64,000 nucleotides of DNA from Cubamyces lactineus. Lineage: Eukaryota; Basidiomycota; Agaricomycetes; Polyporales; Polyporaceae. Shown piece by piece: positions 1 to 11,891 of the stretch (position 1 is its first letter; each line of letters begins with the position of its first letter). A program made the position numbers and the translations under genes. Below the pieces are notes generated by a model. That model saw nothing but the letters and a program-made list of their open reading frames with translations, did no database searches and was not told where the DNA came from. The stretch spans positions 1,786,439-1,850,438 of the forward strand of contig JACDTU010000006.1 of the NCBI GenBank assembly GCA_022376465.1, read 5' to 3'.

Positions 1-494
1 ACATGATACTCTTCAAGGACCCTCCTCTAGAGCCATATCCCGACTATATTTTCAACCATGTCGACGTCCGCGACTCAACAGAGATGCATATCAAGGCGCT
101 CGAAGTGGACGCAGCCGGTGGCGAGCGTATCATCTCGAACTCGCGTACGTGGCACACTCGCATCGTTCTAGGACACGTGTAACTTAGTTCCGCCTCGCTC
201 CAACAGACCGAATCACCTGGGCGGAGTGCGGTGAGTGTTTACAAGCGATTGCTTGCTGTCGATGTGTATTGGGATTAAGTTATTACAGTGGATGCCGTGA
301 AGGCTCTCGGTATGCTACCTGGCTTCAACAGGGTCGAGAGGCACCTCAAGACGGAATACCCACCGGCGCCCTACTTCTCTAACGAGAAGGCCGTTCGTAT
401 CTTCGGCATCAAGTTCCGTACAGTCCAAGATACTATGAAAGACATTGTTGAACAGTTCAAGGCGTTGGGATGGCTCAAACACCTGGAGACGTAG
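1..494 (+). CDS. NAD-dependent epimerase/reductase (SDR, dihydroflavonol-reductase-like), 3' part only
   Basis: The gene enters from beyond the left edge. Visible exons are 1-144, 207-230 and 289-494. The first carries the conserved exon-5 sequence of this family (NHVDVRD, then AGGERII). The second is the 24-nt microexon ending in TWAEC, and the third is the C-terminal exon with PYFSNEKAVRIFG and ending in GWLKHLET. The same exon lengths and phases recur in the copies at 8522, 22287 and 35904, which fixes the splicing. Family members reduce aldehydes or ketones with NADPH in the cytosol; the substrate cannot be read from sequence. The Rossmann part lies outside the window, so intactness is unknown. 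Confidence 0.85.
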
Positions 495-732
495 GTGGGC
501 AAGCACGATTGACCCGAGCGCGAGTCAACGGTTCGCTGGTTACCTCAAGCGCTTCTAGTGTCCTCGAATCCATCGCTCGTGATGCGCGTTCAATGCAGGT
601 ACAAATGCATACCATTGAAGTACAATAACGTAGAATATCAGTGGATACTAAGGTAAATGAGAACAATGTCCGTATCGTGCATTAACCTCACAGCTCGACC
701 AGCGGGCCGCCCACGCGAGCTCGCCATACCCA

Positions 733-1716
733 TCACCGGATCCTCTTGAAGTTATCCCTTGCATGACGACCGAAGTCGCGGTAGCGGAGCTTGGTCTCCT
801 TCACGTTCGTCGCCCGGGCGACGGCCTCACTCGCCTCGCTCCCCAGGATCTGGAGCGACTTCATCTGCGACTTGAGCTGGCGCACGCGCCGCCGCGCGTG
901 CTTCCGCCGAAGTGTGCTCGACACGCTCAGCGCACTGCTCGCGCTGATGCTCCCCGGCGAACACTCCGACCGCCACGACCGAGCTGAGAGCGGCGTCTTG
1001 GGCGAGCGTTGCCACTTGCTCTTAGCGGACCCCGGAGTCGTCGGTGCAGACGTGCATCGCGCGCGATTGGGCGTCTTAGGTACGAGTGGCCACTGAGAGC
1101 CGTCTTCCTCGTCGAACGGATCGTTCCCGGCGGCTCGAGAAGGCGAACCATTGTCTTCTTCATCCCCCTCTGCGCCGTATTCGTCTTCGAAAGGGTCCTC
1201 GTCGTGCCTAGAAGGCGAGACCAGGCTGCTCAGTGTGGCGCGCGGCGCGGGCTTGGGATCCTTGCGCATCTTGCGCCGGCCGAATTTCCGGAAGAGGAAC
1301 GCGAGCTTCTTCCGCGTCTTGCCTGACTCACCCTTTGTCGGCATCGAGCCCCCGACGAGCGGCGTTCCCTCGTCTTCGTCCATCGGCGAATCAAGAAGCG
1401 TCAAGGAGCCCATGTTTAGTTGCGAGAGAGAAGTGCGCCGGGCGCCCTGGACGGGAGGCTGCATGCCGTCGATGCCGGACCAGTCTGGGGACATGGGAGA
1501 GGCCATGTCGACGTCAGCGTCAATGTCTTCGCGCGCGATGGTGATGTCGAGGATTTTGGCCGCCTTCTTGTCGGAGCGCCGCCGCGCGCGGAGGACGTCC
1601 CGGTCGACCACGTTGATGGTGGGTGGCAACGAGGGCAGACTCGACGCTTCCTCGTCGAACTCGTCGAAAAGTGCGTGCGCAACGTCTTCTTGGAAGAGTG
1701 CATTGAATGAGGGCAT
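733..1716 (-). CDS. Hypothetical Ser/Pro-rich basic protein
   Basis: A single uninterrupted frame of 327 aa from the ATG at 1716 (MPSFNALFQEDVAHALFDEF). The frame is open about 70 codons further upstream, but that part looks like untranslated leader. It has an acidic N-terminal third, a strongly basic stretch near the middle (KTRKKLAFLFRKFGRRKMRK), several SP/TP motifs that could be phosphorylated, and a Lys/Arg-rich C-terminus with heptad-like LKSQMKSLQILG. No signal peptide or membrane segment is seen. Absence of introns is unusual in this neighbourhood. I do not recognise the family; composition suggests a nuclear or nucleic-acid-associated regulator, which is inference only. Confidence 0.6.
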   Translation of the reverse strand: MPSFNALFQEDVAHALFDEFDEEASSLPSLPPTINVVDRDVLRARRRSDKKAAKILDITIAREDIDADVDMASPMSPDWSGIDGMQPPVQGARRTSLSQLNMGSLTLLDSPMDEDEGTPLVGGSMPTKGESGKTRKKLAFLFRKFGRRKMRKDPKPAPRATLSSLVSPSRHDEDPFEDEYGAEGDEEDNGSPSRAAGNDPFDEEDGSQWPLVPKTPNRARCTSAPTTPGSAKSKWQRSPKTPLSARSWRSECSPGSISASSALSVSSTLRRKHARRRVRQLKSQMKSLQILGSEASEAVARATNVKETKLRYRDFGRHARDNFKRIR

Positions 1717-2173
1717 GTTGACGGGGTTGAGGATGGTGCTTCGCGGCCTGCGCGGGGTAGATTGGGAGTGGGTGGAGGTGGGAGAGGTTGGAACGTGTGT
1801 GACTGTGGTCGGGCCGCCTCTTTGAGAAGATATACGGCACGCACAAAGAGTTCCAAAGGATATTGAACGCAGCAATGCCTTTGTTAAGTTCCGGATCGTA
1901 TACCCGGCGGTTAGTGACATTGACTTGTCGCACAATTGCTATTCACAGATTGAGCCACTCACATCGATATACCAACCACAAAGCTGTTTGATCGATAACA
2001 CAGTGATAGGATATTACCCAAATCACGCTCAGACTGGGGTTCCTCGAGAGTACTAGTCGAGGCAGTCGCAATTACTTGCTCATGCAACTCAGGGTGTTTG
2101 CTATTCGTGCGCAACTTGTATTCCTTCTCGGCGTATTTGTCGACAGGTATGCTCTGTAAGAACATACTCGCAT

Positions 2174-2266
2174 GGCCTGGTGGTCTAGTAGTATGATTCC
2201 TTCTTAGGGTCCATCGGTTTAAGATTCATTTGGAGGAGGTCCCGGGTTCAATTCCCGGCCAGGCCC
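2174..2266 (+). tRNA. tRNA-Pro (AGG) with intron
   Basis: Acceptor stem GGCCTGG pairs with CCAGGCC at 2259-2265. Anticodon stem CCTTC (2199-2203) pairs with GGAGG (2232-2236). The anticodon AGG is at 2206-2208 and a 21-nt intron occupies 2210-2230, directly 3' of position 37. The T arm is CCGGG-TTCAATT-CCCGG. A TTTTT run at 2271-2275 fits a Pol III terminator. Confidence 0.93.
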
Positions 2267-2552
2267 AGCTTTTTGTTTGCAAACACACACGATTGGCAGC
2301 CCCGGGAACGACTGAACGCGCAAGTATTGCATCTAAATTGACACCAGTATAGAAGATGCTTCTTGTGTTGCTACCTCGTACACGCCCCATTTACCAGTAC
2401 ATAAGCAGTCAAAAGGCAGGATACATATTGGACCCGAAGAATAGAAGTGGTCGTAGTGGTCGTTGCAAAGGCTCCGACGTCGTCTCGTTCGCAGCAAGAG
2501 CGTGGATGGTGGTTTCTTGGGGCTGCGCAGCAGCAAGCGATGGTCGAGGGAG

Positions 2553-4131
2553 TCACCCGTAGATCTTGAGCCACTGGATGTCGAAGTAGGCGTTGGTGAA
2601 TGCCGAGGGGTTGTTGTTGACGTAGCCTGTAATTATAGGTGGTAGGCGATGAGCAAATGGAGAGAGGCTATCGCATGGGGCAGGTTACTCACTGACGCAG
2701 TCGCCGGGGCAGCCGTCGGAGCTGTAGACAGCACCAGCCCAGTCACCGCCTATTGCGATGCGCGACGAGAACGAGTCAGTGCCTGTTCCAATGACGATAG
2801 GACGTATGACGTACAGAGGGTGAGGTTGATGATGATGTTGTGCGCGCCGAAGTGCGAGTTTAGATCGCACGACTGGCTCGGGAAGTAGGCGTACGGGGTG
2901 CCCTGTCACGCGGCGCGGAAGAGTCAGCCTGACAGTTCTGCAGCTGCAATCGCTAGGAAAGGGTCGTGACTTGCCCAGTTGTCCGTGTTGATGGAGGTTG
3001 CGCCGTTCTTGACGTCGGCGGGCACAGAGCCGTCATTGCGGGACCAGAACCAGACTTTGATGAATGAGCTTGTGCGCTCCATTGCATACCTGAGAGGGTG
3101 CACATGGTCAGCGTGATGCGCTCCTGGATCACATACGGCGAATGCGCTTACCAGCCTCCCCCGGCACTGTTGAAGGCTGGGCCGTAGCTGTTTGTGGTGG
3201 GCGCCTTTACTCCGCATCCGGCATTATTGGTGGCGGCAGTATCACAGTTGTTACCGGTAGAGGTTCTAGTGGAGCGTTAGGCAGGGTTCAAGAAGACTCC
3301 CAATAAGGGGAACTCACCCAGTCTGCGAGCGCGACGCGGGCATCGTGCATCCTGGCGTCATGGCGGAGTCAGACCACAGATAACATACATTCACGGCGAA
3401 GTATGGGCATGTACTCACCGGAGCTGGTGTGAAGCGTCGATTGGTTCGGACTCTGATCGTTGACGCCCTCGAGAACATCGATTTCGCCTGGGAACAAGAA
3501 GCAGAAGCGATGAGAATCACGAGCACCGAGCTTCGCGTGGGACTCGGGACCGACCTTGGTTGGGCCAATCAGCTCCGACCTCCCACAGAGCGGGCCATGT
3601 CCTATACGGTCGTGTCAAAGAGGGCCCTATTGACGCAACGATGCCATATCGTTACTCACGCGCAACCCTGGGGCATATGGCGGAGGCTCCATCTGGTCGT
3701 CACGAGGGATTAGTCTTGACTCTCGGAACCCGAGATAGGTCGCCTGAAAGACTTACACGGTAACATGGGTCGTGTACTGCTTGTTGCTCTGCAGCCGGAC
3801 AGAGTTACGTCCGGGGCCGCTGGCGCTCAGCACCGTCGTATCGTCGGCGCGGATGATGAAGTGGTCCCCCGAATAGTAAGTGAGGTTCTGCGCGAGGGCA
3901 GTGGCCTGATCAACATAGTTACTGATGGATCAAATGCCTGTCAACCCTCGGGCTCCGCATGAACATCGAGTAAAAAACTTACACTCGGCCATGAGTGGGG
4001 TCAGCAATGGCTTGGTGGGTGAACGACTGGAGGAAGCCGCTGCCCTGGTGGCTGTCCGTCTGCTGGTACGTCGCGCCAAGGGCGGAGGCGACGAAACACG
4101 CTAGAGTAACGAAGGTGCGGGAGGCGAACAT
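2553..4131 (-). CDS. Secreted GH16 endo-beta-1,3(4)-glucanase (laminarinase-like)
   Basis: Eleven exons: 4131-3983, 3921-3757, 3692-3660, 3601-3555, 3487-3419, 3351-3318, 3265-3152, 3089-2975, 2902-2815, 2749-2693, 2626-2553, giving 314 aa. An N-terminal signal peptide (MFASRTFVTLACFVASALG) precedes the catalytic domain. The GH16 active-site motif ExDxxE appears as GEIDVLEG, with the usual neighbours MPQGCATWPALW before it and NDQSPNQSTLHTSSGC after it. Length matches fungal family-16 laminarinases, which cut mixed-linkage or beta-1,3-glucans outside the cell. The intron at 2903-2974 needs a GC donor (GCAAGT) to keep NWGTPYAYFPS in frame. A TATA element lies about 110 bp upstream. Confidence 0.95.
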
Positions 4132-4241
4132 GGTGCTGAAGCCCAGAAATGGAGAGAAGGGGTGTTTTGTGCGAGCTGGAAGGTCGCGAGGAGGTGGACG
4201 GAATGCAGCTCACGGCGAACGGTGAGCCTCAGCATCTCAGA

Positions 4242-4248
4242 CTTTATA
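4242..4248 (-). promoter_or_regulatory. TATA-like element for the GH16 gene
   Basis: TATAAAG on the minus strand, 111 bp upstream of the glucanase start codon. Position and sequence fit a core promoter; no other element was identified. Confidence 0.4.
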
Positions 4249-6801
4249 CCTCGTCGCCCGACCACGAGATTTTTGGAAGAAGATAGCGCCAAAGGGGAAC
4301 CATGCTGCGCAAGGTGTACGGAACCGGGATGTACAGGTCAGGTTTGCTAACGCAAGAGAGTGCAGAGCAGCGGAAGCATCCCATGGTGCCTCACGCGAAG
4401 CAAGGCACATGGTGCTACTCGACCGCCAACGCGGACGGATACCGGGCGTGACGCTGCAGTCCATACGGAAGATGTCTCGAACAGAAAACAGAATGGAAAG
4501 CGTCTCCCCACACGGTCGAGAGCGGCGCAGAACCCGGGGGTCAAGGACATAAGCAGCAACCAACGACGGTGTGGGCCAATGTGCTCTGCATCCGCGGCTA
4601 TCGATAACCCGTTCCGGAGTAGCAGCCAACGTGTCCGGAGATCCCACAAGGGGCATATGTTCGACTCCAGAGCGCGTTAACATGATCCCAGTAATCTTCC
4701 GCGGGCGCACGGGAATAGCGTTTGGCAAGAAGACCAGCAAGGCAACGAGTCATCTGAGGGCGCTCGTGGAGCTTCAGCAGATGCTGCGTGTCGTCTGACT
4801 GGTTACCTGTGAGCCATTTGCGCCTCGTTGTCGCTCAGCTGTAGGGCCAGAAGAGCGATGTCGTCCTAACGACGCCCGCAGGGACGATGAAGGACCGCCG
4901 GAATGCGGAACGCACATTGAGCCCTGATTGCATTCCAGGTAGATTCGTGTGCTACCCGGTACGGCCAGCTTCCTGAAATGTAGAGAGCCACAATCCGCAC
5001 GTGCATTCCCATGGCGCAACCTGTGCTGGAGGAAAATGGTAAGAGCTACTTTGAATACCCCGGAATAAATGCAGTACGGGGTATACAGCATACTCAACTT
5101 CCTTTGATCATCGCTTGACTTCTGCCAAATTCTGGGAGTATCGCCGGGTCAGAGGGCCAACTCCGAGCTCCGCGCTGGCGTGAGAAGCCAACCCGACATT
5201 GATGACAAGAGCCAGGTGAGACGGATGCCATATGTTCGTAAGTCAGCATGATCAAGACAAACGCTTCCTGTAGTGATCAGCGCGTGCACGAGGAGAAGGC
5301 GTTAGTTTGGGCGGGTGCACGTTAGGGAAAGAGCTGCATCTCGTGATACCGATATGCTCCTCAGGAGACGCGTGGCAAGCTCGGACGAGATCCTCAGGGA
5401 AGCAATGTTCACGTATCGCCGGAGCCTGCGTTCCGGACAATCGTTGTGCTAGAACATATGGACCTGGAGATACTAGGTAAGTCTGCACATGCGTCTGAAG
5501 ATCGCGGTCCGTCGTTCCATAGCGACCATAAGGTTCTCATCATCTTGCCTGTCCGCCGCGTGTTAGCTATGTCTTGGGCTCATGACAAAAGTATACCATG
5601 AGGAACGTTATGTCATTGGCCATTCTTCAGCAGTACTCCATCTGCGGATCGGCGGCGGCGGTAACTGGCAGACAGCGTTGGGACTCCGAGGAGATGCGAC
5701 TCCGAGTCGGACTCGCATGATAGGGGACGGCTACACGGCATCTCCCGGAATATCCACATGGTGGCTGTGTGGTGCACTTCTACATTTGGCAGTCCTCCGT
5801 CGTATGTCGTTTGGGTTAATGGAGACCGACCTTTCAGGACATCAGCTGTAGGAGGAATAATGCAGAGACATATGCATACGATGAGGGGAAAGGATATGAA
5901 TAGATAGCACCAATTGTTGGCCACGCCGCAAGTAATCGTGGGTACCGCTTACTGCCTAGACGCATCGCTAGTGTTCCGCTAGTAGGACTCCGCCATGCAG
6001 GAGACCCGACGGAGCCGAATACAGTTGCGAATACAGCGGGGGAAAGTGACGGTAGACACTGACGTCAGTGTATGGGGCTTCAGACTGAGGCTCGCATTGA
6101 CGGCGCATGGTCGGAGCTCTCGTATGACGTGGAGCACATGCTCGGCGTACGCACAAGGTTTCGAGGTAACGTCGACTTCGTTGTACAGTTCGTTGAGATG
6201 TTGCACTAACTGACTGGTCAGAATGCCTCCGGAAACCAGTGACGTCCGAGGCTTGCGATGACAAGCCTCAGCAACAGAGCGTGGACGAAGCACTCACAAA
6301 CCGTATCGCGCTGTCGTATCGCAAACCTGGAAACTATTTAACAGAGTTTGGGGAGAGCCGCCGCCTTCAGTGCTTCTTATTGTAGAGGTCAAGCAACGCA
6401 GAGGACCTTTGCTTTCCAGACTTGTTGGACGTCTTCACAGTATAGTACTAGCGTGTACGACCTCTCCTGCCCGAACATCTCTTAGTAAGCGCGATGTGTG
6501 GTCTCGAGCGAATACTGTGACAATAGCTTCACTTTAGGTAACCGGACCCAAACCGTTTCAACTCGCTCACCGATAGTCTCGAACATAGTCGGCGCGCCTA
6601 ACTGGGACCTTCGATTCAATAGTGATGTTCCTCGTCCAATCAGGATGCGCCGATATGCATAGAGCTCGGTATGACAGACGTGCATTGAAACTGAAAGATG
6701 AATCTATGATACAAATAAAATCCACATCGTCCTCCACAGCCAGAGTTCAGACCCTCGGCCTTTGTCGTAGTGTACACTCGCAGTAGTCCGCGATCAAGTG
6801 T
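4249..6801. other. Gene-poor stretch, no supported gene
   Basis: Only short overlapping frames on both strands, without splice-consistent extension, family motifs or codon bias. I see no RNA gene or repeat. Frames at 4237-4740 and 5979-6293 on the minus strand are the longest and look like chance. Confidence 0.5.
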
Positions 6802-7236
6802 TCAAGCCGCGCCGCCAGACTTGCGCCTGTCGTCGTGGATCTACATCAGCTCCGGCGTTTCGTCTCCAGTGATCCAACAACGCGATACTCACAGCTGGTA
6901 GCCCACAGCAATGAAGGGGATCATGAAGAATGTCGCCGCAGCGCCGGCGTACCGAGTCGCAAACTTGCGACGGTTGTCATACGTGAAGGGCATGTTCTGG
7001 GGGAGCGAGCGGAGATGAGCGACAGGGAATCCACACAGTACGATTGACAGGCGAGCATGCACTCCAGCATGAGCCTCGGGTCTCCTGCTCTGGCTGTATC
7101 AGACGGAGGATCGTTCACTTACGTGGTGAGCAGTGTGCTCCTTCAGGGGGTGGAGTCCAAATCCGCGCACTTGCTTCGGGGTGCGCCTGAGAGCAGCACG
7201 GAGGGAAGCCGGCGAAGTCCTAGCGAGCGGCGACAT
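6802..7236 (-). CDS. Cytochrome c oxidase subunit VIIc-type (COX7C family; yeast Cox8 equivalent)
   Basis: Three exons, 7236-7123, 6996-6893 and 6826-6802, encode 80 aa. The first 30 residues are Ser/Arg/Ala-rich (MSPLARTSPASLRAALRR), as in a mitochondrial presequence. Next comes GFGLHPLKEHTAHH, then the family core NMPFTYDNRRKFATRYAG and a single membrane helix (AATFFMIPFIAVGYQL) with a short tail RKSGGAA. Length and layout match fungal subunit VIIc, a nuclear-encoded single-helix subunit of respiratory complex IV in the inner membrane. Each exon is too short to stand out as an open frame, so the gene is easily missed. Introns are GT-AG and phases 0 and 2. Confidence 0.9.
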
Positions 7237-7833
7237 GTCGAGAGAACTCTAGGAACAAGTGAACGGACTTGAGAGAGGGTAGCGAGAGTCGAAACTACCG
7301 GTCGACGAGACTTGGTGTGCAGGGATGGTAATGCGGGACAAGAGTCGCTGCGCGGTCGTCGTTATGTACGCCGAATGGAACTACCCCAGTGCCCCAGTTC
7401 GTGGAGTGATGGTCGCGCGTGCCCGAGATGGGCCCCTCTGGAGCAGAGCTAGAATAGCCTTGGCCTGAGAATGAGAACCTCGGCCACAGTGCGGCATACT
7501 GACATCTATGGGCGGCCGCGGGGCCAGCTGACCATTTGTATTAGACACGGTTCCAGGTAGGTCGAGAGCTCGAGCGACCACGCGGATAATGAAGATGCCC
7601 CTATTGACCGGTGGGCATGCTACATCGACTATTCGGGCATTTCTCGCCAGATTCAAGCACGGATCGGGCTTGAATGGGCCTGGGTACCTGGACAATGTTA
7701 GTTGAACCGTGGGATGGTGGTGGTGAGCAAGGTTCAATGGAGATGGTAGCGTGATTTCCGGCATGTCTTAAGAGCTTCAATCAATCGATCAAGTCTGACC
7801 CATATGGCATATGGCATTTGTCATACTATCACA

Positions 7834-7924
7834 GCCCGCTTAGCTCAGTGGTAGAGCGCATCACTTGTACCGACTTAGCAATCGGGCGATGATGAGGTCA
7901 GTCGTTCAAACCGGCTAGTGGGCA
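7834..7924 (+). tRNA. tRNA-Thr (TGT) with intron
   Basis: GCCCGCT at the 5' end pairs with AGTGGGC at 7917-7923. Anticodon stem CATCA (7859-7863) pairs with TGATG (7890-7894). The anticodon TGT is at 7866-7868, followed by a 19-nt intron at 7870-7888. The T arm is AGTCG-TTCAAAC-CGGCT. TTTTT at 7929-7933 is a likely terminator. Confidence 0.92.
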
Positions 7925-8521
7925 TTGCTTTTTGCGGTTCTCCAGGGCTTCTCCCCCAGCTGCGGGCCACGACTTGTTAGTCATTAGAGAGCATTTTCAA
8001 TGTCGACGATTCCATCAATACCCAGCTGTGATAGGAGATAGCGAAAGACTGATGAAGAGTCAGGGCGTCGGCCGATGCATACGCGCCGAGGTAGTGCGAT
8101 CACCTCATATCAGCACTCACTATTTCTCGGTACTGAACGTCTATACTTGCGACCGCGTCTCTAGATCTAGACTAGACCTCAGCGATAGCAGTCATGACCG
8201 TGATCAATGGATCGACGGTAGGCCTCTTCAAGGGACGCGCCTGGTGCCATAGACATATGAGTCGCCAGGGGTCTTCATTCATGATAAAGATACGAGCAAT
8301 CACGATTCTGAGGAACTTGAGTATTTACATTACCAACCGCTGGATCCAAGACGAAGATGTAGCTTTCGCTCGAATCTCTTGGTCAAAAACTGGATACCTG
8401 GCAGTCATCATACGACGCGCCAAAGGTATTGTGTGCAAGATCAATCCTACATCCTCGCCTATTCCTTGGGTACTAGTACACAAGCCATAGCGTACCCATC
8501 TTCTCGAAAGTCCATAGACTT

Positions 8522-9875
8522 TCACTGCGTTTCGTACGCCGCTAACCAACCTCTCGGACGGAACTGATCCAAGATGTCCTTCAGGGTCTCGGGGAAAGTC
8601 CTGAACTTGGTACCCAGAACCTCCTTGGCTTTTTCGTTTGAGCAAATCCGCTTGGATGGCGGGGTAGGGTACCTGGCGGGGTCGCCCTTGTCGAGTGTAG
8701 GGAGGAGGTTGAGGTCGCGCGCGGCGTTCACTGTAACGAATTGAAGTCAGCATAGTTGAGCACGTATCCGGAAGGACGTAAAGACGTACGCCAATCCTGC
8801 CATGTGCACCATTCTATGCCAACGAAGATATCGTATAAGCATATAAGTTGTCATAACAAGAGTGTGCGATTGTACGTACGAGATGTACAGATGAAGCGTT
8901 CGCCGCCCGCCTGGTCGACTGCGAGAGCCTGAGTGTGCACGTCTGCAACGTCGCGGACGTCGACGTAGTTCATAGCGGGTGGCATGATGTGTGCGGGGTC
9001 GCGAACGACGAAGAATTGGTGCCAGAACAGAAGCATCGTCCCAGGAAGCTTCATGGGCGATTCCGGGTCGTCGTGATTTGGCTAAAGGGCAGCCGTTGAG
9101 TATAGATCAGTCGATGCAAGGGTAATGCACGTACGCCGAAGACCCAACCAGGTTGGATAGTAGTCAGGTCCCAAGAGACTTTGCCCTTATTCTCCTCGTA
9201 GAACTTCCAAGCCGCTGATGCGAGTGGTGCTTTCAGTCATAAAACGCGTTTCGGATGACCACGGACGGAATACCTTTCTCTGCGAAAATCTTGCTGGCGT
9301 CGTACATATAGTCCTTGCGAGCATCCTTGCCTTTGGCCTCGATCTCGGGGACGGCGACGTCGTTCCAGTCCTCCTCGGTGTAGGTCTTGGGCTTGTCGCT
9401 CAGAACTGCCTTGATGGAGGAAGTGACAACGATTCTCTTCGCATCCTTGCTATAACAGGATACTCTATCAAATCGACGACGACCCTCGCGATGTGCTCTG
9501 TACATACCCATGGGCGGCGGCGCTCTGTAGCAAGCCGAGTGTACCCTTGACAGCGGGGTCGATCACCTCTTTTGGGTCGTCGATCAGGTACGTCAAGGGA
9601 GATGCGGCGTGTATGATGGCTGAGACGCCTTTCACAGCGTCGTCGTACGCGTGATCCTGAATATAGTATGGCATCCTATCAGACGTGGGACTTGCGGTAT
9701 GAATGCAACCAGAGTACGTACCGCGGTGATGTCTTCAGGGCGTCACCTTTGTCGGCGGACGCACAACTGCACGAACAAGATACCCTCCCTCGAGGAGGCG
9801 GCGGACAATCCATTGTCCGATGTAACCGTTGGCACCGGTGACGAGGACCTTAGCGGGGACTGAGACGTTAGGCAT
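8522..9875 (-). pseudogene. SDR (dihydroflavonol-reductase-like) gene with a broken first exon
   Basis: Seven exons fit the family pattern: 9875-9722, 9656-9508, 9449-9274, 9214-9135, 9081-8880, 8813-8790 (24-nt microexon), 8730-8522. Exon 1 starts well ([23 protein letters not shown], the NAD(P)-binding TGxxGxxG motif), but after LVRAVVR the frame runs into TGA. The expected ADKGDALK and EDITA remnants are found in the other two frames, and exon 1 is 154 nt instead of about 216-222 nt. Exons 2-7 are open and keep VVTSSIKAV and the YxxxK catalytic pair (YDASK). Total length is not a multiple of three. Either a recent deletion and frameshift killed the gene, or the exon-1 assembly is wrong. 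Confidence 0.8.
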
Positions 9876-10857
9876 TGTGAGAGGGAGCTGTGAAGTTGGC
9901 ACTATAGCTAGAACTCCAAGCTCTTATATCCTGCATGGAGTGCGCGGAGCGTGACGCGGGAAGTCCAGACGAGCCATGCCGAAGGCGCAACATGGGAGGG
10001 TCTCGGATAGCCCGACATTGCTAATGCAAGAGACAGCAGGTTCGGACATGACGCACGGGTCAGAACAGATGTTGCGGATAAGAGGCACTGCATACGTCGG
10101 AGAGGGATGGGGCTGGAGGTACTCCTGGAGATCTGCAACCCGGCAATCATAAACTGCATGGATCGATCACTGGAAATCCGTTGTTGCCCGGTACGTCGAG
10201 CAGTGCCCTGCGATATTCATCGTGGACTTAGATGTCCTCAAGTATCTTATGTATTGTAGGTCCGAGGGCAATCATCATGAGTCGCACCGCCGCTTTTTGC
10301 AATCAGCGAGGCTTCGGCGACCTCAAGGCCGGAAAATCCAAGTAATTTCCACTTTGCCCTGTGCCTCGTGGCTGAGATGCGATTCCTGGGCATGGTGTAC
10401 ATCGTTAATCCATCAGACAACGCATTCAGGGAAAAGGGGTCGTCGCAACAGCGACTTACCAGATTTTTGGCCGGTGGATCGGACTCACGGCCTCGGGGAT
10501 ACATCAATAGCCTGTACAGATTATACAAGCATGAGCGGAGTCAGTAGAGTCCACACTGTGGAAGTGTCGGCCATGCCAGAGTCAATGTCCGAGGCATGAC
10601 ATATCTGGAACTACCTTCGCCGTTACCATCGCGAACACAGCCAGAGACATGATATTGTAGAGCTGATTCTCTGGGTGTGATTGAGAGCTGGCATGAGGTA
10701 CGAGGCGGCAGACGATGGTGAGTAGCTATGGTGATTTTGCCAACCTGAACGCGACGTAAAGAGGTGATTGGCAACATACATAGTAGACATCCAGGAGGTC
10801 GAAGCAGGCGCTCTAAACATTAAAGAGTACATACTTTTTCACACATTCGTGAATAAG
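9876..10857. other. Intergenic, no supported gene
   Basis: Contains a TATATAAG-like element (minus strand, about 9921-9930) upstream of the broken SDR gene. Short frames at 10222-10832 show no family signal or splice support. Confidence 0.45.
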
Positions 10858-10929
10858 TCCGATATGGTGTAGTGGCTAACATTATCGCCTCTCACGCGAT
10901 AGCCCGGGGTTCGATTCCCCGTGTCGGAA
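10858..10929 (+). tRNA. tRNA-Glu (CTC), copy 1
   Basis: A 72-nt intronless tRNA. Acceptor TCCGATA pairs with TGTCGGA, and the anticodon loop CTCTCAC between ATCGC and GCGAT carries CTC. The T arm is CCGGG-GTTCGAT-TCCCCG type. A TTTT run follows at about 10934. It is identical over its whole length to the copy at 20219. Confidence 0.95.
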
Positions 10930-11117
10930 TTCATTTTGCCCCCTACGGCCAACAGACTGTAGCACCGCCGCAGCGGTCCCGAGAGTAAGATCGAGGTTGA
11001 CTTCGTCCGTGGCCAACCACCATAAGTCGAGTCGCGTCCGCCTACTTTTAGTCTTACTTCTACTATCGCCTATTACCCTCATATTCTCACCAGTGCCAAC
11101 CTCCCATAGTCTTCGGC

Positions 11118-11891
11118 ATGTCCTTCAGTCCCTCAGATTCCGTAACACAACTCTGCACTTTCAAGGATTGTCTGGCGCGCCGCATTCTCGCGCAACCTGG
11201 AGTTGATGGCCAAGCTGACACTCAAACTGAGGCGGACTCCCTTGACGAATTTACATCGTACTTAGCGCAGGAAGTCTGGACATATCTCCCCCAAGCACTA
11301 CGTGAAGCCACATACGAGAGTCGGGAGTCTGTACCAGACGTTGACGATCTCTCTCTGGATGCGATCCCTACCTCGTTCGCCGACACGTTAGTCTCGTGTG
11401 GGATCTCCGAAGACGATGAAGCGGCAGCGGCATTTCTACGCAAGACACTCCAGGATTACGTCGCGGAGGCGTGTGCGCCACCGCCAGTGTGGTCGAAGAC
11501 TCGAACGAAGGAATGCGAGATATGCGAACGCTCTGTTCCGCTCACATATCATCATCTCATACCGCGCGAAGTCCACGACAAAATCCGCAAGAAGAAATGG
11601 CATCCTGAGTCATTGTTGAACTCCGTAGCATGGCTGTGCAGGTGTGTACGCGCATCATTAACCTGAGTAAAAAGGAGTCTCTCGCGGGCGTTCCAAGTCG
11701 CTATCACCCTATGATGATCTTCGTATTGACTCGTATTTCCCAGACCTTGTCATTCCGCCGTGCATCATGTTGCCTCCAACGAAGAACTTGCGCGAGAGTA
11801 CTACACGATAGAACTACTCCTCGCTAGAGAGGACATCCAGAAATGGCGCAAATATGCGGCCAAGCAACGGTGGGGCGTTCGAAGGGGATAG
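11118..11891 (+). CDS. HNH-like zinc-binding domain protein
   Basis: Exons 11118-11641 and 11744-11891 encode 223 aa. The C-terminal half holds CEICERSVPLTYHHLIPR, then RPCH and AVHHVASNEELAREYY. The pattern CxxC...HH...CH...H is that of an HNH-type treble-clef domain found in many Agaricomycete proteins of unknown role. The acidic N-terminal half (about 110 aa) has no recognised domain. The splice keeps WLCR-PCH in frame. Such domains can bind or cut DNA, but these fungal single-domain versions are not functionally described as far as I know, so nuclease activity is only a possibility. Confidence 0.82.

Noticed and set aside
1151..1825. 224-aa plus-strand frame
   Set aside because: Antisense to the basic protein at 733-1716, which has the better composition and start.
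10882..11082. Minus-strand frame ending in FRHGESNPGLSRERR
   Set aside because: The C-terminal part is the reverse complement of the tRNA-Glu gene; the same false protein appears at 20243-20506.
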